A DNA stretch of 64,000 nucleotides from assembly GCA_947625225.1 (NCBI GenBank), contig CANQNQ010000001.1, forward strand, positions 1 to 64,000, read 5' to 3'. Made by a program: the position numbers and the translations under genes. This document shows, piece after piece, positions 52,035 through 60,752 of this stretch. The notes beneath the pieces were generated by a model. It did no database searches, had not been told where the DNA came from, and saw only the letters and a list, made by a program, of their open reading frames with translations. This stretch comes from an uncultured Clostridia bacterium. Lineage in GTDB: Bacteria > Bacillota > Clostridia > Christensenellales > CAG-917. Positions within the stretch are counted from its first letter, which is position 1. The number at the start of each line of letters is the position of its first letter.

Positions 52035-52862
52035 TCAGTTCACGCGCTTGATGATGAACTTGTTAGACGCATTCTTCTTCTTTCTGGTCTTGTAACCAAG
52101 TGCAGGCTTGCCCCAAGGCGTAACGGGTGAAGGCATACCGACAGGGGATTTGCCCTCGCCGCCGCCGTGCGGGTGATCGTTGGGGTTCATGACCACGCCG
52201 CGGACGGTGGGACGCACACCCATGTGCCTCGTCTTGCCCGCCTTACCTACGCGAACTATCTCGTGGTCGATGTTGCCTACCTGACCGATGGTCGCCTTGC
52301 AGTTGATAAGGATGTATCTCATCTCGCCGCTGGGCATACGCACTATGGCGTATCTGCCCTCTTTTGCCATCAGCTGAGCCGCGTTGCCCGCCGCTCTGGC
52401 GATGATGCCGCCCGTGCCGGCGTTGAGCTCGATGTTGTGGATCATGGTACCGACGGGGATAGCGCTGAGGGGCAATGCGTTGCCCACTCTGATATCCGCG
52501 TCTGCGCCGCTTTCCAGCACGTCGCCCACGTTGAGTCCCAAGGGCGCGAGAATATACCTCTTTTCACCGTCGGCATAGTGCAGCAGCGCTATGTTTGCGG
52601 AACGGTTGGGATCGTATTCGATCGTCGCGACTTTGGCGGGGATGCCGTCCTTGTCGCGCTTGAAGTCGATGATGCGGTACTTGTTTCTGTTGCCGCCGCC
52701 GATGTGACGCACGGTTATCCTGCCCATCGAGTTTCTGCCGCCCGTCTTGTTGAGCGACTTCAACAGAGAACGCTCGGGAGTGGTGGACGTGATTTCCTCA
52801 TAAGCGGAAACCGTCATAAAACGGCGCGCAGGAGATGTTGGTTTATACTTTTTTATAGCCAT
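52035..52862 (-). CDS. rplB: 50S ribosomal protein L2
   Basis: 275 residues. It has [20 protein letters not shown] at the N-terminus, [20 protein letters not shown], and the C-terminal catalytic-core-proximal [20 protein letters not shown] with the conserved histidine region. It is a primary 23S rRNA binder needed for subunit association. Confidence 0.97.
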   Translation of the reverse strand: MAIKKYKPTSPARRFMTVSAYEEITSTTPERSLLKSLNKTGGRNSMGRITVRHIGGGNRNKYRIIDFKRDKDGIPAKVATIEYDPNRSANIALLHYADGEKRYILAPLGLNVGDVLESGADADIRVGNALPLSAIPVGTMIHNIELNAGTGGIIARAAGNAAQLMAKEGRYAIVRMPSGEMRYILINCKATIGQVGNIDHEIVRVGKAGKTRHMGVRPTVRGVVMNPNDHPHGGGEGKSPVGMPSPVTPWGKPALGYKTRKKKNASNKFIIKRVN

Positions 52863-52873
52863 AGTTTCTCTCC

Positions 52874-53164
52874 TTATGCGAGGCTCTCGAAGAACTCGAT
52901 CGCCTTGCTTTCGTCAGTCAGTGTGACGATTGCCTTTTTGAATGCGGAGCGTCTGCCCTCATTCCTGCCCATGCGCTTGAGCTTGCCGTCGTAGTTGGCG
53001 GTGTTGACCTTGGCGACTTTGACGCCGAAGATCTGCTCAACTGCCGCTTTGACCTGAGTCTTGGTGGCGGACTTGACGACCTTGAAGGTGTACTTCTTGG
53101 ACGGGATGCCGTCATAGCTCTTTTCTGAAAGGATAGGCTCTATAATGATGTCGTATGCTGTCAT
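52874..53164 (-). CDS. rplW: 50S ribosomal protein L23
   Basis: 96 residues from the ATG at 53164 ([20 protein letters not shown]), overlapping the rplD stop as ATGA; the track starts 32 codons early. The core [20 protein letters not shown] and [20 protein letters not shown] are typical. It is the docking site for trigger factor and SRP at the tunnel exit. Confidence 0.97.
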   Translation of the reverse strand: MTAYDIIIEPILSEKSYDGIPSKKYTFKVVKSATKTQVKAAVEQIFGVKVAKVNTANYDGKLKRMGRNEGRRSAFKKAIVTLTDESKAIEFFESLA

Positions 53165-53781
53165 TTTGCTGCCTCCTCTATCTTTTTGATCGCGTCGACC
53201 GTAAACACAAGGTTTTTGGTGGCGACAATGTCGTACACATTGAGCGTCCTTGCCTCGCACACGTTGACGTCGGGAATGTTCTTGCTTGCTCTGACTGCGT
53301 CTGCGTCATAGTCCCCCAGCACAAAGAGCGCTTTGCCGTTTATCGCAAGCGACTTGACCGCCGCCGCGACCAGCTTTGTCTTTGCCTCTGCCAGCGCGAA
53401 CTTGTCGATGACGACCGCTTCGCCCTGCCTGAGCTTCTGAGAGAGCGCGGACCTGAACGCCGCCTGCTTCATGTTCTTATTGATCTTCTGAGAAAAATCT
53501 CTGGGCTTCTTGGCAAACACCACGCCGCCGCCTACAAACTGGGGCGCGACGATGGAGCCTTGACGCGCTCTGCCCGTGCCCTTCTGACGATAAGGCTTGC
53601 AGCCGCCCCCGCGGACCTCCGTCCTGGTGAGCGCGCTCATCGTGCCTTGACGCTTGTTGGCAAGCTGGGCAACGACGACCTGATGGATGAGGGGCTCGTT
53701 GTACTCCGCGCAGAACACTGCATCGTCAAGCTCAATTGTGCTTACCTTTTTGCCGGCAATGTTTTTGACTTCCAATATCAT
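53161..53781 (-). CDS. rplD: 50S ribosomal protein L4
   Basis: 206 residues. The tunnel loop GGGCKPYRQKGTGRARQGSI and the VFAKKPRDFSQKINKNMKQA segment identify it. L4 represses its own S10 operon in enterobacteria; whether that occurs here is open, although the operon leader is structured. Confidence 0.97.
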   Translation of the reverse strand: MILEVKNIAGKKVSTIELDDAVFCAEYNEPLIHQVVVAQLANKRQGTMSALTRTEVRGGGCKPYRQKGTGRARQGSIVAPQFVGGGVVFAKKPRDFSQKINKNMKQAAFRSALSQKLRQGEAVVIDKFALAEAKTKLVAAAVKSLAINGKALFVLGDYDADAVRASKNIPDVNVCEARTLNVYDIVATKNLVFTVDAIKKIEEAAK

Positions 53782-53792
53782 GTTCTACCTCC

Positions 53793-54428
53793 TCAGCCCT
53801 TCACGGACTCTTTGACGGCGACGATGCCGCCCTTGGGACCGGGGACAGCGCCCTTGACCAGCAGCAGATTTCTGCCAAGGTCGACGCGCACCACGGTGAG
53901 GTTTTGCACAGTCACTCTTTCATGACCCCACTGACCTGCCATGTGCTTGTTTTTGAACACTCTGGAGGGAGAGGAGCACGCGCCCATTGAACCGGGAGCG
54001 CGATGGATGGGACCTGTGCCGTGCGTCATCGAACCGATGCGCTGAGAGTTCCATCTCTGTATAACGCCGGAATATCCGTGACCCTTTGAGGTGCCCGTGA
54101 CGTCCACTTTGTCGCCCTCTTTGAATACGTCGCAGGTCAGTTCCTGCCCAAGCTTGTAGCTTGCGCAGTCTGCAAAACGCAACTCGCGGAGATGCTTCTT
54201 CAGCGCGACGCCCGCCTTCTTGTAGTGTCCGGCGACGGGTTTGGTCACTCTGCTTTCCTTGACGGCGCCAAATCCGACCTGGATGGCGTCATAACCGTCT
54301 TTTTGCTTGCTCTTGATCTGTACCACGGTGCAGGGACCCGCTTCGATGACCGTCACGGGGATCGCCTTGCCTTCCTTGGTGAAGATCTGGCTCATGCCGA
54401 GTTTTTTACCGATGATTGCTTTATCCAT
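53793..54428 (-). CDS. rplC: 50S ribosomal protein L3
   Basis: 211 residues. IIGKKLGMSQIFTKEGKAIP, the loop GSMTHGTGPIHRAPGSMGAC with the methylatable Gln region nearby (GQWGHERVTVQNL) and VRVDLGRNLLLVKGAVPGPK are typical. It is one of two 50S assembly initiators. Confidence 0.97.
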   Translation of the reverse strand: MDKAIIGKKLGMSQIFTKEGKAIPVTVIEAGPCTVVQIKSKQKDGYDAIQVGFGAVKESRVTKPVAGHYKKAGVALKKHLRELRFADCASYKLGQELTCDVFKEGDKVDVTGTSKGHGYSGVIQRWNSQRIGSMTHGTGPIHRAPGSMGACSSPSRVFKNKHMAGQWGHERVTVQNLTVVRVDLGRNLLLVKGAVPGPKGGIVAVKESVKG

Positions 54429-54457
54429 GTTGTAAAGTTCATCCTCCTTGCTTTATA

Positions 54458-54766
54458 TTACAACTTGATCGAGATGTCCACGCCTGCGGGCAGGTCGAGC
54501 TTCATGAGGGAGTCGACCGTCTTGGGGGTGGGATTGTAGATGTCGATCAAGCGCTTGTGCGTTCTCAGTTCAAACTGCTCGCGGCTGTCCTTGTACTTGT
54601 GCGTAGCGCGCAAGATCGTGATGATCTCCTTGTCGGTGGGAAGCGGAACGGGCCCGGACACCTTGGTGCCGGTCTTCTTCACTGCCTCGACGATCCTGTC
54701 TGCGGACAAGTCGATGAGATTGTGGTCATACGCCTTGAGTTTGATCCTTATTTTCTGTCCAGCCAT
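54458..54766 (-). CDS. rpsJ: 30S ribosomal protein S10
   Basis: 102 residues. [20 protein letters not shown] and the C-terminal [20 protein letters not shown] are diagnostic. It is the first gene of the long minus-strand ribosomal operon and also the antitermination factor NusE. GGAGG lies before the ATG. The promoter is at 54884-54912 with a structured leader of about 110 nt. Confidence 0.97.
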   Translation of the reverse strand: MAGQKIRIKLKAYDHNLIDLSADRIVEAVKKTGTKVSGPVPLPTDKEIITILRATHKYKDSREQFELRTHKRLIDIYNPTPKTVDSLMKLDLPAGVDISIKL

Positions 54767-54787
54767 AATAGCCTCCTACTATATTTC

Positions 54788-54855
54788 ACACTCGTGTGTC
54801 ACACACTTACCCGTGTGTATCTTTTTATATTTTTGCCCGTTGCAACCGCAACGGG
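54788..54855 (-). promoter_or_regulatory. Structured 5' leader of the S10 operon
   Basis: In the minus-strand mRNA, CCCGTTGC and GCAACGGG form an 8-bp stem (54836-54855). Next come ACACAC, GTGTGT and ACACAC words (54818-54794) that can pair in mutually exclusive ways before the rpsJ ribosome binding site. This would suit autoregulation by a ribosomal protein. No match to a known leader family is claimed. Confidence 0.5.
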
Positions 54856-54883
54856 ATCTGTGCCTATGACGACACACTAGCCT

Positions 54884-54912
54884 ATTTTAGCTGTTTGACA
54901 AGTCTTTGTCAA
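54884..54912 (-). promoter_or_regulatory. Promoter of the S10-spc-alpha operon
   Basis: On the minus strand TTGACA (54912-54907) and TAAAAT (54889-54884) have an exact 17-bp spacer. Transcription should start near 54877, about 110 nt before rpsJ. Confidence 0.85.
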
Positions 54913-55229
54913 TCAAAAATCAAGGGATTTTCAGTATTTTTTCTCAATTTTTTCAAAAAATTTTTTTGTTGTGTTTCCTCCCCTGCGCCGCCCACAAAAT
55001 GTTGTGTATATATTGTATTATTTTTCTCTCTGAAAATATATTATATATAATAATAGGCGTGCGAGGCGAGCAAGACGCGTCGCAAACCCCCTCGGGGTAC
55101 ACGCCAAAATAGCGCTTATACAGTTTTTGGGTGCATATGCAATTAGATATATCCTTTCAAAAAATCCGTGCCGATACATCGCCTGAATGCAAATTTTCGC
55201 GCGTTTTTCAAAATTTAACAAAATTTGAC

Positions 55230-55284
55230 AAAACCGCAAGATATTGTGTTTCGCAAAATGTTTCACACTTTATTTTGCGGTTTT
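55230..55284 (+). promoter_or_regulatory. Inverted repeat upstream of the nrdD promoter
   Basis: AAAACCGCAA (55230-55239) is complementary to TTGCGGTTTT (55275-55284), ending four bases before the -35 box. It is a candidate binding site or alternative structure for control of nrdD. It does not match the NrdR box as I know it. Confidence 0.4.
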
Positions 55285-55287
55285 CTC

Positions 55288-55315
55288 TTGACAACCGACG
55301 TGGGCTTGCTATAAT
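55288..55315 (+). promoter_or_regulatory. Promoter of nrdD
   Basis: TTGACA (55288-55293) and TATAAT (55310-55315), both exact consensus, with a 16-bp spacer and 33 bp before the nrdD ATG. The rest of the 580-bp gap (54767-55348) is AT-rich and holds no gene. Confidence 0.88.
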
Positions 55316-55348
55316 GAAAAGGCAATTTTTCAAAAGGGGTAAGCCGAT

Positions 55349-57781
55349 ATGCTTAACGTTAAAAAAAGGGATGGAAATATTGTTCCGTTTAATCTGAACA
55401 AAATCAAGGTGGCTATCGAAAAAGCGTTTGCCGCCGTTGGCAAGACATACAATGACGATATACTCGATCTGTTGGCGCTGAGGGTCACCGCGACCTTCAA
55501 TGAGAAGATAAAGGACGACGTTGTTACCGTAGAGGACGTGCAAGACGCCGTGGAAGTGGTGCTTATACAGTCCAGCTATGTTGAAGTGGCAAAGGCGTAC
55601 ATTCTGTACAGAAAGCAGCATCAGAAACTGCGCGACATGCACTCCACGATGCTTGACTACAAAAATACCGTGGACAACTACCTCAAGGTCAACGACTGGC
55701 GCGTGAAGGAAAACTCCACCGTGTCCTACTCCGTGGGCGGTCTCATCCTGTCCAACAGCGGCGCGGTCACGGCAAACTATTGGCTCAGCGAAATATATGA
55801 CGACGAGATAGCCAACGCTCACCGCGAGGCGAAGATACATCTGCACGACCTTAGCATGCTCACCGGTTACTGCGCGGGCTGGTCGCTCAAGCAGCTCATC
55901 CGCGAGGGTCTTGGCGGCATCCCCGGCAAGATCACGTCCGCGCCGGCAAGCCACCTGTCCACGCTGTGCAACCAGATGGTCAACTTCCTCGGCATAATGC
56001 AGAACGAGTGGGCGGGCGCGCAGGCATTCAGCAGCTTCGACACCTATCTTGCGCCCTTTGTGAAGGTGGATCACCTCAGCTACAAAGAGGTGAAACAGTG
56101 CATCCAATCCTTCATTTACGGCGTAAACACGCCCTCCCGCTGGGGCACGCAGGCGCCCTTCACCAACGTCACGCTGGACTGGGTGGTCCCCAACGACCTC
56201 GCCGAACTTCCCGCAATAGTGGGCGGCAAGGATATGGACTTCAAGTACAAGGACTGCGTGGATGAGATGAGGATGATCAACAAGGCCTTTATCGAGATAA
56301 TGATAGAGGGCGACGCCAACGGCAGGGGCTTCCAGTACCCCATCCCCACCTACTCCATCACCAAGGACTTCGATTGGTCCGACACCGAAAACAACCGCTT
56401 GCTGTTCACGATGACTTCAAAGTACGGCACTCCGTACTTCTCCAACTACATCAACAGCGATATGGAGCCCAGCGACGTGCGCAGTATGTGCTGCCGCCTG
56501 CGTCTGGACCTCAGAGAGCTGCGCAAAAAGTCGGGCGGCTTCTTCGGCAGCGGCGAATCCACGGGTTCCGTGGGCGTGGTCACCATCAATATGCCGCGCA
56601 TAGCGTACGTCGCCACCACAGAAGCGGAGTATTTCAAGGAGCTTGAACACCTCATGGACATCGCGGCGCGCTCCCTCAAGATAAAGCGCAACGTCATCAC
56701 CAAGCTGCTTGATGAGGGCCTGTATCCCTACACCAAGAGGTATCTGGGCACATTTGCCAACCACTTCTCCACCATCGGCCTCGTGGGCATGAACGAGGCG
56801 TGCCTCAACGCCCGCTGGGTGGGCAAGGACCTCACTCACAAGGAGGCGCAGGAGTTTACAAAGAAGACCCTCAATTTCATGCGCAACAAGCTAAGCGATT
56901 ATCAGGAGTTGTACGGAGACCTGTACAACCTGGAAGCGACCCCTGCGGAGTCCACCTCCTACAGACTGGCGAAACATGACCGCGAGAAGTTCCCCAACAT
57001 AATCTGCGCAAAGAGCGCGGACAACACGCCATACTACACCAACAGCTCGCACCTGCCCGTCGGCTACACCTCGGATATATTCTCCGCGCTGGACATACAG
57101 GACGACCTGCAGACTCTGTACACCTCGGGCACGGTGTTCCACGCCTTCCTCGGACAGAAGCTGGACAGCTGGCAGGCGGCGGCGAATCTGGTCAGAAAGA
57201 TAGCCGAAAACTACAAACTGCCCTACTACACGCTGTCCCCCACCTACTCCATCTGCGCCGACCACGGCTATCTGGACGGCGAGCAGTACACCTGCCCCAT
57301 CTGCGGCAAAAAGACGGAAGTGTACAGCCGTATAACCGGCTACTACCGCCCCGTGCAGAATTGGAACGACGGCAAAGTCGCCGAGTTCAAGGAACGCAAA
57401 GTGTATGACATCGCCAACTCACAGTACCACGGCAAGCCCATCAGCGAGTTTGTGTGCACGGACACCGCTCCCATGGTGAGAGGTAAGCAGGAGATCGCCG
57501 AGGCGGCAAACAAGGCGGAGTCGGAAGCAAAACCCGTCGCCGCGGATACGGGGCTGATGATATTCACCACCAAGACCTGCCCCAACTGCAAGATGGCAAA
57601 GGCTATGCTTGACAAGGCGGGCATCGGCTACACCGTGATAGACGCGGAGGACAACAAGGACAAAACCGTCGCGTTCGGCGTCAAAAAAGCGCCCACGCTG
57701 CTAGTCCCCAATGCGCAAGGCGGCTACGACGTGTACGACAACGCCAGCAAGATAAAGGGCTACATCGAAAGCCTCAAATAA
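55349..57781 (+). CDS. nrdD: Class III (anaerobic) ribonucleotide reductase with C-terminal glutaredoxin domain
   Basis: 810 residues. An ATP-cone (about residues 1-95, KRDGNIVPFNLNKIKVAIEK) precedes the glycyl-radical reductase core. Near the end are CPICGKK (zinc site) and the radical loop SRITGYYRPVQNW with the glycine at residue 664. After a linker (ANKAESEAKPVAADTG) there is an extra thioredoxin-fold domain, about residues 732-810, with the redox pair CPNCKMAKAML: a glutaredoxin/NrdH-like fusion. That points to a dithiol electron donor rather than formate for this enzyme, as in NrdD subgroups using glutaredoxin-like proteins. It reduces NTPs to dNTPs without oxygen. The activase NrdG is not in the window. 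The thioredoxin reductase-like gene follows. Confidence 0.95.
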   Translation: MLNVKKRDGNIVPFNLNKIKVAIEKAFAAVGKTYNDDILDLLALRVTATFNEKIKDDVVTVEDVQDAVEVVLIQSSYVEVAKAYILYRKQHQKLRDMHSTMLDYKNTVDNYLKVNDWRVKENSTVSYSVGGLILSNSGAVTANYWLSEIYDDEIANAHREAKIHLHDLSMLTGYCAGWSLKQLIREGLGGIPGKITSAPASHLSTLCNQMVNFLGIMQNEWAGAQAFSSFDTYLAPFVKVDHLSYKEVKQCIQSFIYGVNTPSRWGTQAPFTNVTLDWVVPNDLAELPAIVGGKDMDFKYKDCVDEMRMINKAFIEIMIEGDANGRGFQYPIPTYSITKDFDWSDTENNRLLFTMTSKYGTPYFSNYINSDMEPSDVRSMCCRLRLDLRELRKKSGGFFGSGESTGSVGVVTINMPRIAYVATTEAEYFKELEHLMDIAARSLKIKRNVITKLLDEGLYPYTKRYLGTFANHFSTIGLVGMNEACLNARWVGKDLTHKEAQEFTKKTLNFMRNKLSDYQELYGDLYNLEATPAESTSYRLAKHDREKFPNIICAKSADNTPYYTNSSHLPVGYTSDIFSALDIQDDLQTLYTSGTVFHAFLGQKLDSWQAAANLVRKIAENYKLPYYTLSPTYSICADHGYLDGEQYTCPICGKKTEVYSRITGYYRPVQNWNDGKVAEFKERKVYDIANSQYHGKPISEFVCTDTAPMVRGKQEIAEAANKAESEAKPVAADTGLMIFTTKTCPNCKMAKAMLDKAGIGYTVIDAEDNKDKTVAFGVKKAPTLLVPNAQGGYDVYDNASKIKGYIESLK

Positions 57782-57801
57782 TATACGCAAAACTTATATG
57801 G

Positions 57802-57817
57802 GCGGGCAAATGCCCGC
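57802..57817 (+). promoter_or_regulatory. Short hairpin between nrdD and trxB-like gene
   Basis: GCGGGCA, AA, TGCCCGC: a 7-bp GC-rich stem in the 58-bp gap. It is without a strong T-run, so it may tune rather than stop read-through. Confidence 0.5.
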
Positions 57818-57839
57818 TCATTTCATAAAGAGGAGAATT

Positions 57840-58769
57840 ATGTCAGACAAATTTGACGTCATTGTCATAGGCGCAGGACCCGCGGGCATGACCGCCGCGC
57901 TCAATTGCCTAAGAGCAGGCAAGAGCGTGCTGGTGCTGGAGGGCGAGAGTTTCGGAGGACAGATAGCGCTGTCTCCGCGCGTGGAAAACTTCCCCTCCTA
58001 CCGCAACGTCGCGGGCGCGGAAATAATGGACAAGCTGTACGAGCAGATAACCGAATGGGGCGCGCAAACGGAGTTTGAAAACGCACAATCGGTGGTTAAA
58101 GATGGCGATTTGTTTGTCATAACCACCGATTACGCGCAATACCGCTGCACGTCCGTGATAATCGCGACGGGCTGCAAGCACCGCCGCATAGGCGTGGAAC
58201 GCGAGGAGGAATTGGTGGGCAGCGGCGTCAGCTACTGCGCGCTGTGCGACGGCGCGTTTTACAGCGGCGAGGACGTGGCGGTGATAGGCGACGCCAACAC
58301 CGCCCTGCAATACGCCCTGCTGCTGGCGGGCTACTGCAAACGTGTGCACATATGCGCGCTGTTCGACAAGCTGTTTGCGGACAAGGCGCTCATTGACCTC
58401 GTGATGGCAAAGGACAACGTGGACGTCACCTACAACATCTCCCTCAAGGAGTTTATCGGCGAGGACGAGCTGAGCGCGCTGCGCTTTGAAAACACCCTCA
58501 CCCACGCCGAACACGTCGTGGAATGCAAGTGCGCCTTCATCTGCGTGGGACAGATCCCCCAAAACGAGCCATTCCGCGGGCTTGTGGAGCTGGACGGCAA
58601 GGGGTATATAGTGGCGGACGAGAGCTGCACCACGTCCTGCGAGGGTGTGTTTGTGGCGGGCGACTGCCGCACAAAGAAGATACGTCAGCTCACCACCGCC
58701 GCCGCGGACGGCACTGTTGCCGCATACGCCGCGTGCGCGTACGTGGACAGCGTCACGGCAAAGCGCTGA
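57840..58769 (+). CDS. trxB: Thioredoxin-disulfide reductase-like flavoprotein
   Basis: 309 residues from the ATG at 57840 after AGAGGAG; the track adds 14 codons. It has the FAD site VIVIGAGPAGMTAALNCLRA, the redox-active CALC (Cys133, Cys136; the usual TrxR motif is CATC) within SYCALCDGAFYSG, the pyridine-nucleotide fold VAVIGDANTALQYALLL (GxGxxA-like with D at one glycine), and the C-terminal FAD motif GVFVAGDCRTKKIRQLTTAA. Its place after nrdD suggests it reduces the fused glutaredoxin domain directly or through a small thiol protein. The electron donor (NADPH or ferredoxin/flavin) is not settled. Confidence 0.92.
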   Translation: MSDKFDVIVIGAGPAGMTAALNCLRAGKSVLVLEGESFGGQIALSPRVENFPSYRNVAGAEIMDKLYEQITEWGAQTEFENAQSVVKDGDLFVITTDYAQYRCTSVIIATGCKHRRIGVEREEELVGSGVSYCALCDGAFYSGEDVAVIGDANTALQYALLLAGYCKRVHICALFDKLFADKALIDLVMAKDNVDVTYNISLKEFIGEDELSALRFENTLTHAEHVVECKCAFICVGQIPQNEPFRGLVELDGKGYIVADESCTTSCEGVFVAGDCRTKKIRQLTTAAADGTVAAYAACAYVDSVTAKR

Positions 58770-58784
58770 ACAAATTTTGTATAG

Positions 58785-58820
58785 AAAAAGGCGGACGCAC
58801 TGTGCGCTCCGCCCTTTTAT
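58785..58820. terminator. Bidirectional terminator
   Basis: AAAAAGGCGGACGCAC (58785-58800) faces TGTGCGCTCCGCCCTTTTAT (58801-58820), a GC-rich stem with two small imperfections and A/T-runs on both sides. It serves trxB (+) and the transketolase pair (-). Confidence 0.85.
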
Positions 58821-58830
58821 TTTGCTTTTT

Positions 58831-59772
58831 TCAGCGCTTCAGCTCTATCGCGCCGTGCGCCGCGGCGACAATGTCCTCCGCCGTAAGTCCGTACACCTTG
58901 CTGAGATAAGCGTTTTTGCCCACCTGCCCGAATTGGTCGTGCACGCCCACCATCTTTATGGGGACGGGATACTCCGAGGAGACCACCTCGGCCACCGCGC
59001 TGCCCAATCCTCCGAAGATGTTGTGATTTTCGCAGGTGACTATCGCGCCTGTCTCGCGTGCGGCGGACAGAATGGCTTCTCTGTCCACGGGCTTCCAGGT
59101 GTGCAGATTGACGACGCGCGCGTCTATGCCTTCAAGCGCCAACGCCTCGGCGGCGCGCAGAGCGCGCTCCACCATTATGCCGCTTGCGACAAGCGTGACG
59201 TCCTTGCCCTCGCGCAACTTCACCGCCCTGCCCAGCTTGAAGTCCAAGCTGTCGTCATATATCTTTTCGGCCTTTTTGCGGAACATGCGCACGTACACCG
59301 CGCCGTCATAGTCTATAAGTTGAGGCACCGCCTTCTCCATCATCGTGGCGTCCGTAGGCTCAAAGCAGACCATCTTGGGGATGGCGCGCATTATCGCCAT
59401 ATCCTCAAAGGGCATATGCGTCCCGCCGTTGGCTTCCGCCGCAACGCCGGGTTCAGAGCCTATAATGCGCACATTAAGTCCCGAATATGCAACTGAGATG
59501 AATATTTGATCGTAGCATCTGCGCGTCGCAAACGGTGCGAAACTGTACGCAAAAGGTATCTTGCCCATCGCCGCCATGCCCGCGGCAACGCCGATTAGAT
59601 TTTGCTCCGCAATGCCTACGTTTATAAATCTGTCTGGAAATTCCTGCTTGAAGCATTTGGTGGCGTGGCAGCTCATCAGGTCTGCGTCCAACACGACAAT
59701 GCGGTCATCCTTGCGGGCTGCAGCGACCAGCGCCTGCGCCAAAGTTTGCCTTATCTCTCTATCGTCGGTCAT
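58831..59772 (-). CDS. Transketolase, C-terminal (pyrimidine-binding) subunit
   Basis: 313 residues from the ATG at 59772 (MTDDREIRQTLAQALVAAAR), overlapping the partner stop as ATGA; the track starts ten codons early. It has the catalytic Glu region DRFINVGIAEQNLIGVAAGM and the Pyr-domain segment FAYSFAPFATRRCYDQI, followed by a C-terminal transketolase domain (GIDARVVNLHTWKPVDREAI). Together with the N-terminal subunit it forms a split transketolase or DXPS-like enzyme of the pentose-phosphate pathway. Confidence 0.93.
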   Translation of the reverse strand: MTDDREIRQTLAQALVAAARKDDRIVVLDADLMSCHATKCFKQEFPDRFINVGIAEQNLIGVAAGMAAMGKIPFAYSFAPFATRRCYDQIFISVAYSGLNVRIIGSEPGVAAEANGGTHMPFEDMAIMRAIPKMVCFEPTDATMMEKAVPQLIDYDGAVYVRMFRKKAEKIYDDSLDFKLGRAVKLREGKDVTLVASGIMVERALRAAEALALEGIDARVVNLHTWKPVDREAILSAARETGAIVTCENHNIFGGLGSAVAEVVSSEYPVPIKMVGVHDQFGQVGKNAYLSKVYGLTAEDIVAAAHGAIELKR

Positions 59773-60590
59773 GCCTGATACCTCCCCGTTTCCTTGCGCC
59801 ACATCTCCTCGGAGATGGACATGCTATGGCAGTTCGCGGCGGACTCGGCGAAGCTGGCGCCCTTGCCCTTGACGGTGTTGAGCACTATCATATTCGCCCT
59901 ATCCGATTTTTTGGCGTTGTCTATGGCGTCCGCGATGGCGGCTATGTCGTGGCCGTCCACCTCCTGCACATAGAAGCCGAACGCCTTCCACTTGTCCGCG
60001 GCGGGAGAGAGGTCGTTGATGTCGCTCAGCGGCCCGTCAAGCTGCATCTTGTTGTAGTCCAACATAACTATAAGGTTGTTCAACCGCCTGAAGCCCGCAA
60101 ACATGCTGGCTTCCCATATCTGCCCCTCCTGACTTTCGCCGTCGCCGATGATGCAGTACACGGTGATGGGATTGCCGTCCAGCTTTGCCGCCAGCGCCAT
60201 GCCCGCCGCCGCAGACAGCCCCTGTCCGAGTGAGCCCGCCGTCATGTCTATGCCCGGCGTCTTGTTCATATCGCAGTGGGAAGGCAAGTTGGTGCCGTTG
60301 AGGTTCAGCGTCTTGAGCCACTCCTTTGGGAAGAAGCCCAGATCCGCCAACACCGCGTACATCGCGGGACCCGCATGCCCCTTGGACATGACCACCCTGT
60401 CGCGGTCGGGACGATGGGGATGCCGGGGATCTATGTTATTTGCCTTATCATAATAAATGACCGTCAAGGCGTCCATGACCGACATAACTCCGCCGATGTG
60501 TCCCACACCGAAGGTGCCTATGGTCTCTATCGCGTCGTCGCGAAGCTGTCTTGCCTTGGCAGTCAAAAACTGAAGTTTAGAAGCGTCCAT
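59769..60590 (-). CDS. Transketolase, N-terminal (thiamine diphosphate-binding) subunit
   Basis: 273 residues. The TPP-binding motif is IIGDGESQEGQIWEASMFAG (GDG..x..N form), preceded by GSLGQGLSAAAGMALAAKLD and MSKGHAGPAMYAVLADLGFF. As in many Clostridia, the transketolase is split into two coupled genes. GGAGG precedes the ATG. Both subunits look intact. The substrate range is not readable from sequence. Confidence 0.95.
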   Translation of the reverse strand: MDASKLQFLTAKARQLRDDAIETIGTFGVGHIGGVMSVMDALTVIYYDKANNIDPRHPHRPDRDRVVMSKGHAGPAMYAVLADLGFFPKEWLKTLNLNGTNLPSHCDMNKTPGIDMTAGSLGQGLSAAAGMALAAKLDGNPITVYCIIGDGESQEGQIWEASMFAGFRRLNNLIVMLDYNKMQLDGPLSDINDLSPAADKWKAFGFYVQEVDGHDIAAIADAIDNAKKSDRANMIVLNTVKGKGASFAESAANCHSMSISEEMWRKETGRYQA

Positions 60591-60652
60591 ATGTCCTCCT
60601 GCAATTATTATAGCACCCCGCTATCTTTATTTCAAGTGAATAAGGAGGAAAT

Positions 60653-60715
60653 ATGTCGTTTATATTGCCCGTCACACAAAAAGCGCTCCGACGACAACGC
60701 GCGAAACGCCATTAA
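60653..60715 (+). CDS. Possible 20-aa basic peptide
   Basis: ATAAGGAGGAAAT precedes an ATG at 60653; the frame encodes MSFILPVTQKALRRQRAKRH and stops at TAA 60713-60715. The ribosome binding site is near-perfect and well spaced. The product has a hydrophobic start and a strongly basic tail. It lies in the gap upstream of the transketolase genes on the opposite strand. It could be a real microprotein or a chance site. Confidence 0.35.
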   Translation: MSFILPVTQKALRRQRAKRH

Positions 60716-60752
60716 CCCAGCATCGGGATAGCTCCCCTCCCATCAATATAAA

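Noticed and set aside
55230-55315. NrdR box at nrdD
   Set aside because: The inverted repeat differs from the NrdR consensus as I know it, so only a generic operator is proposed.
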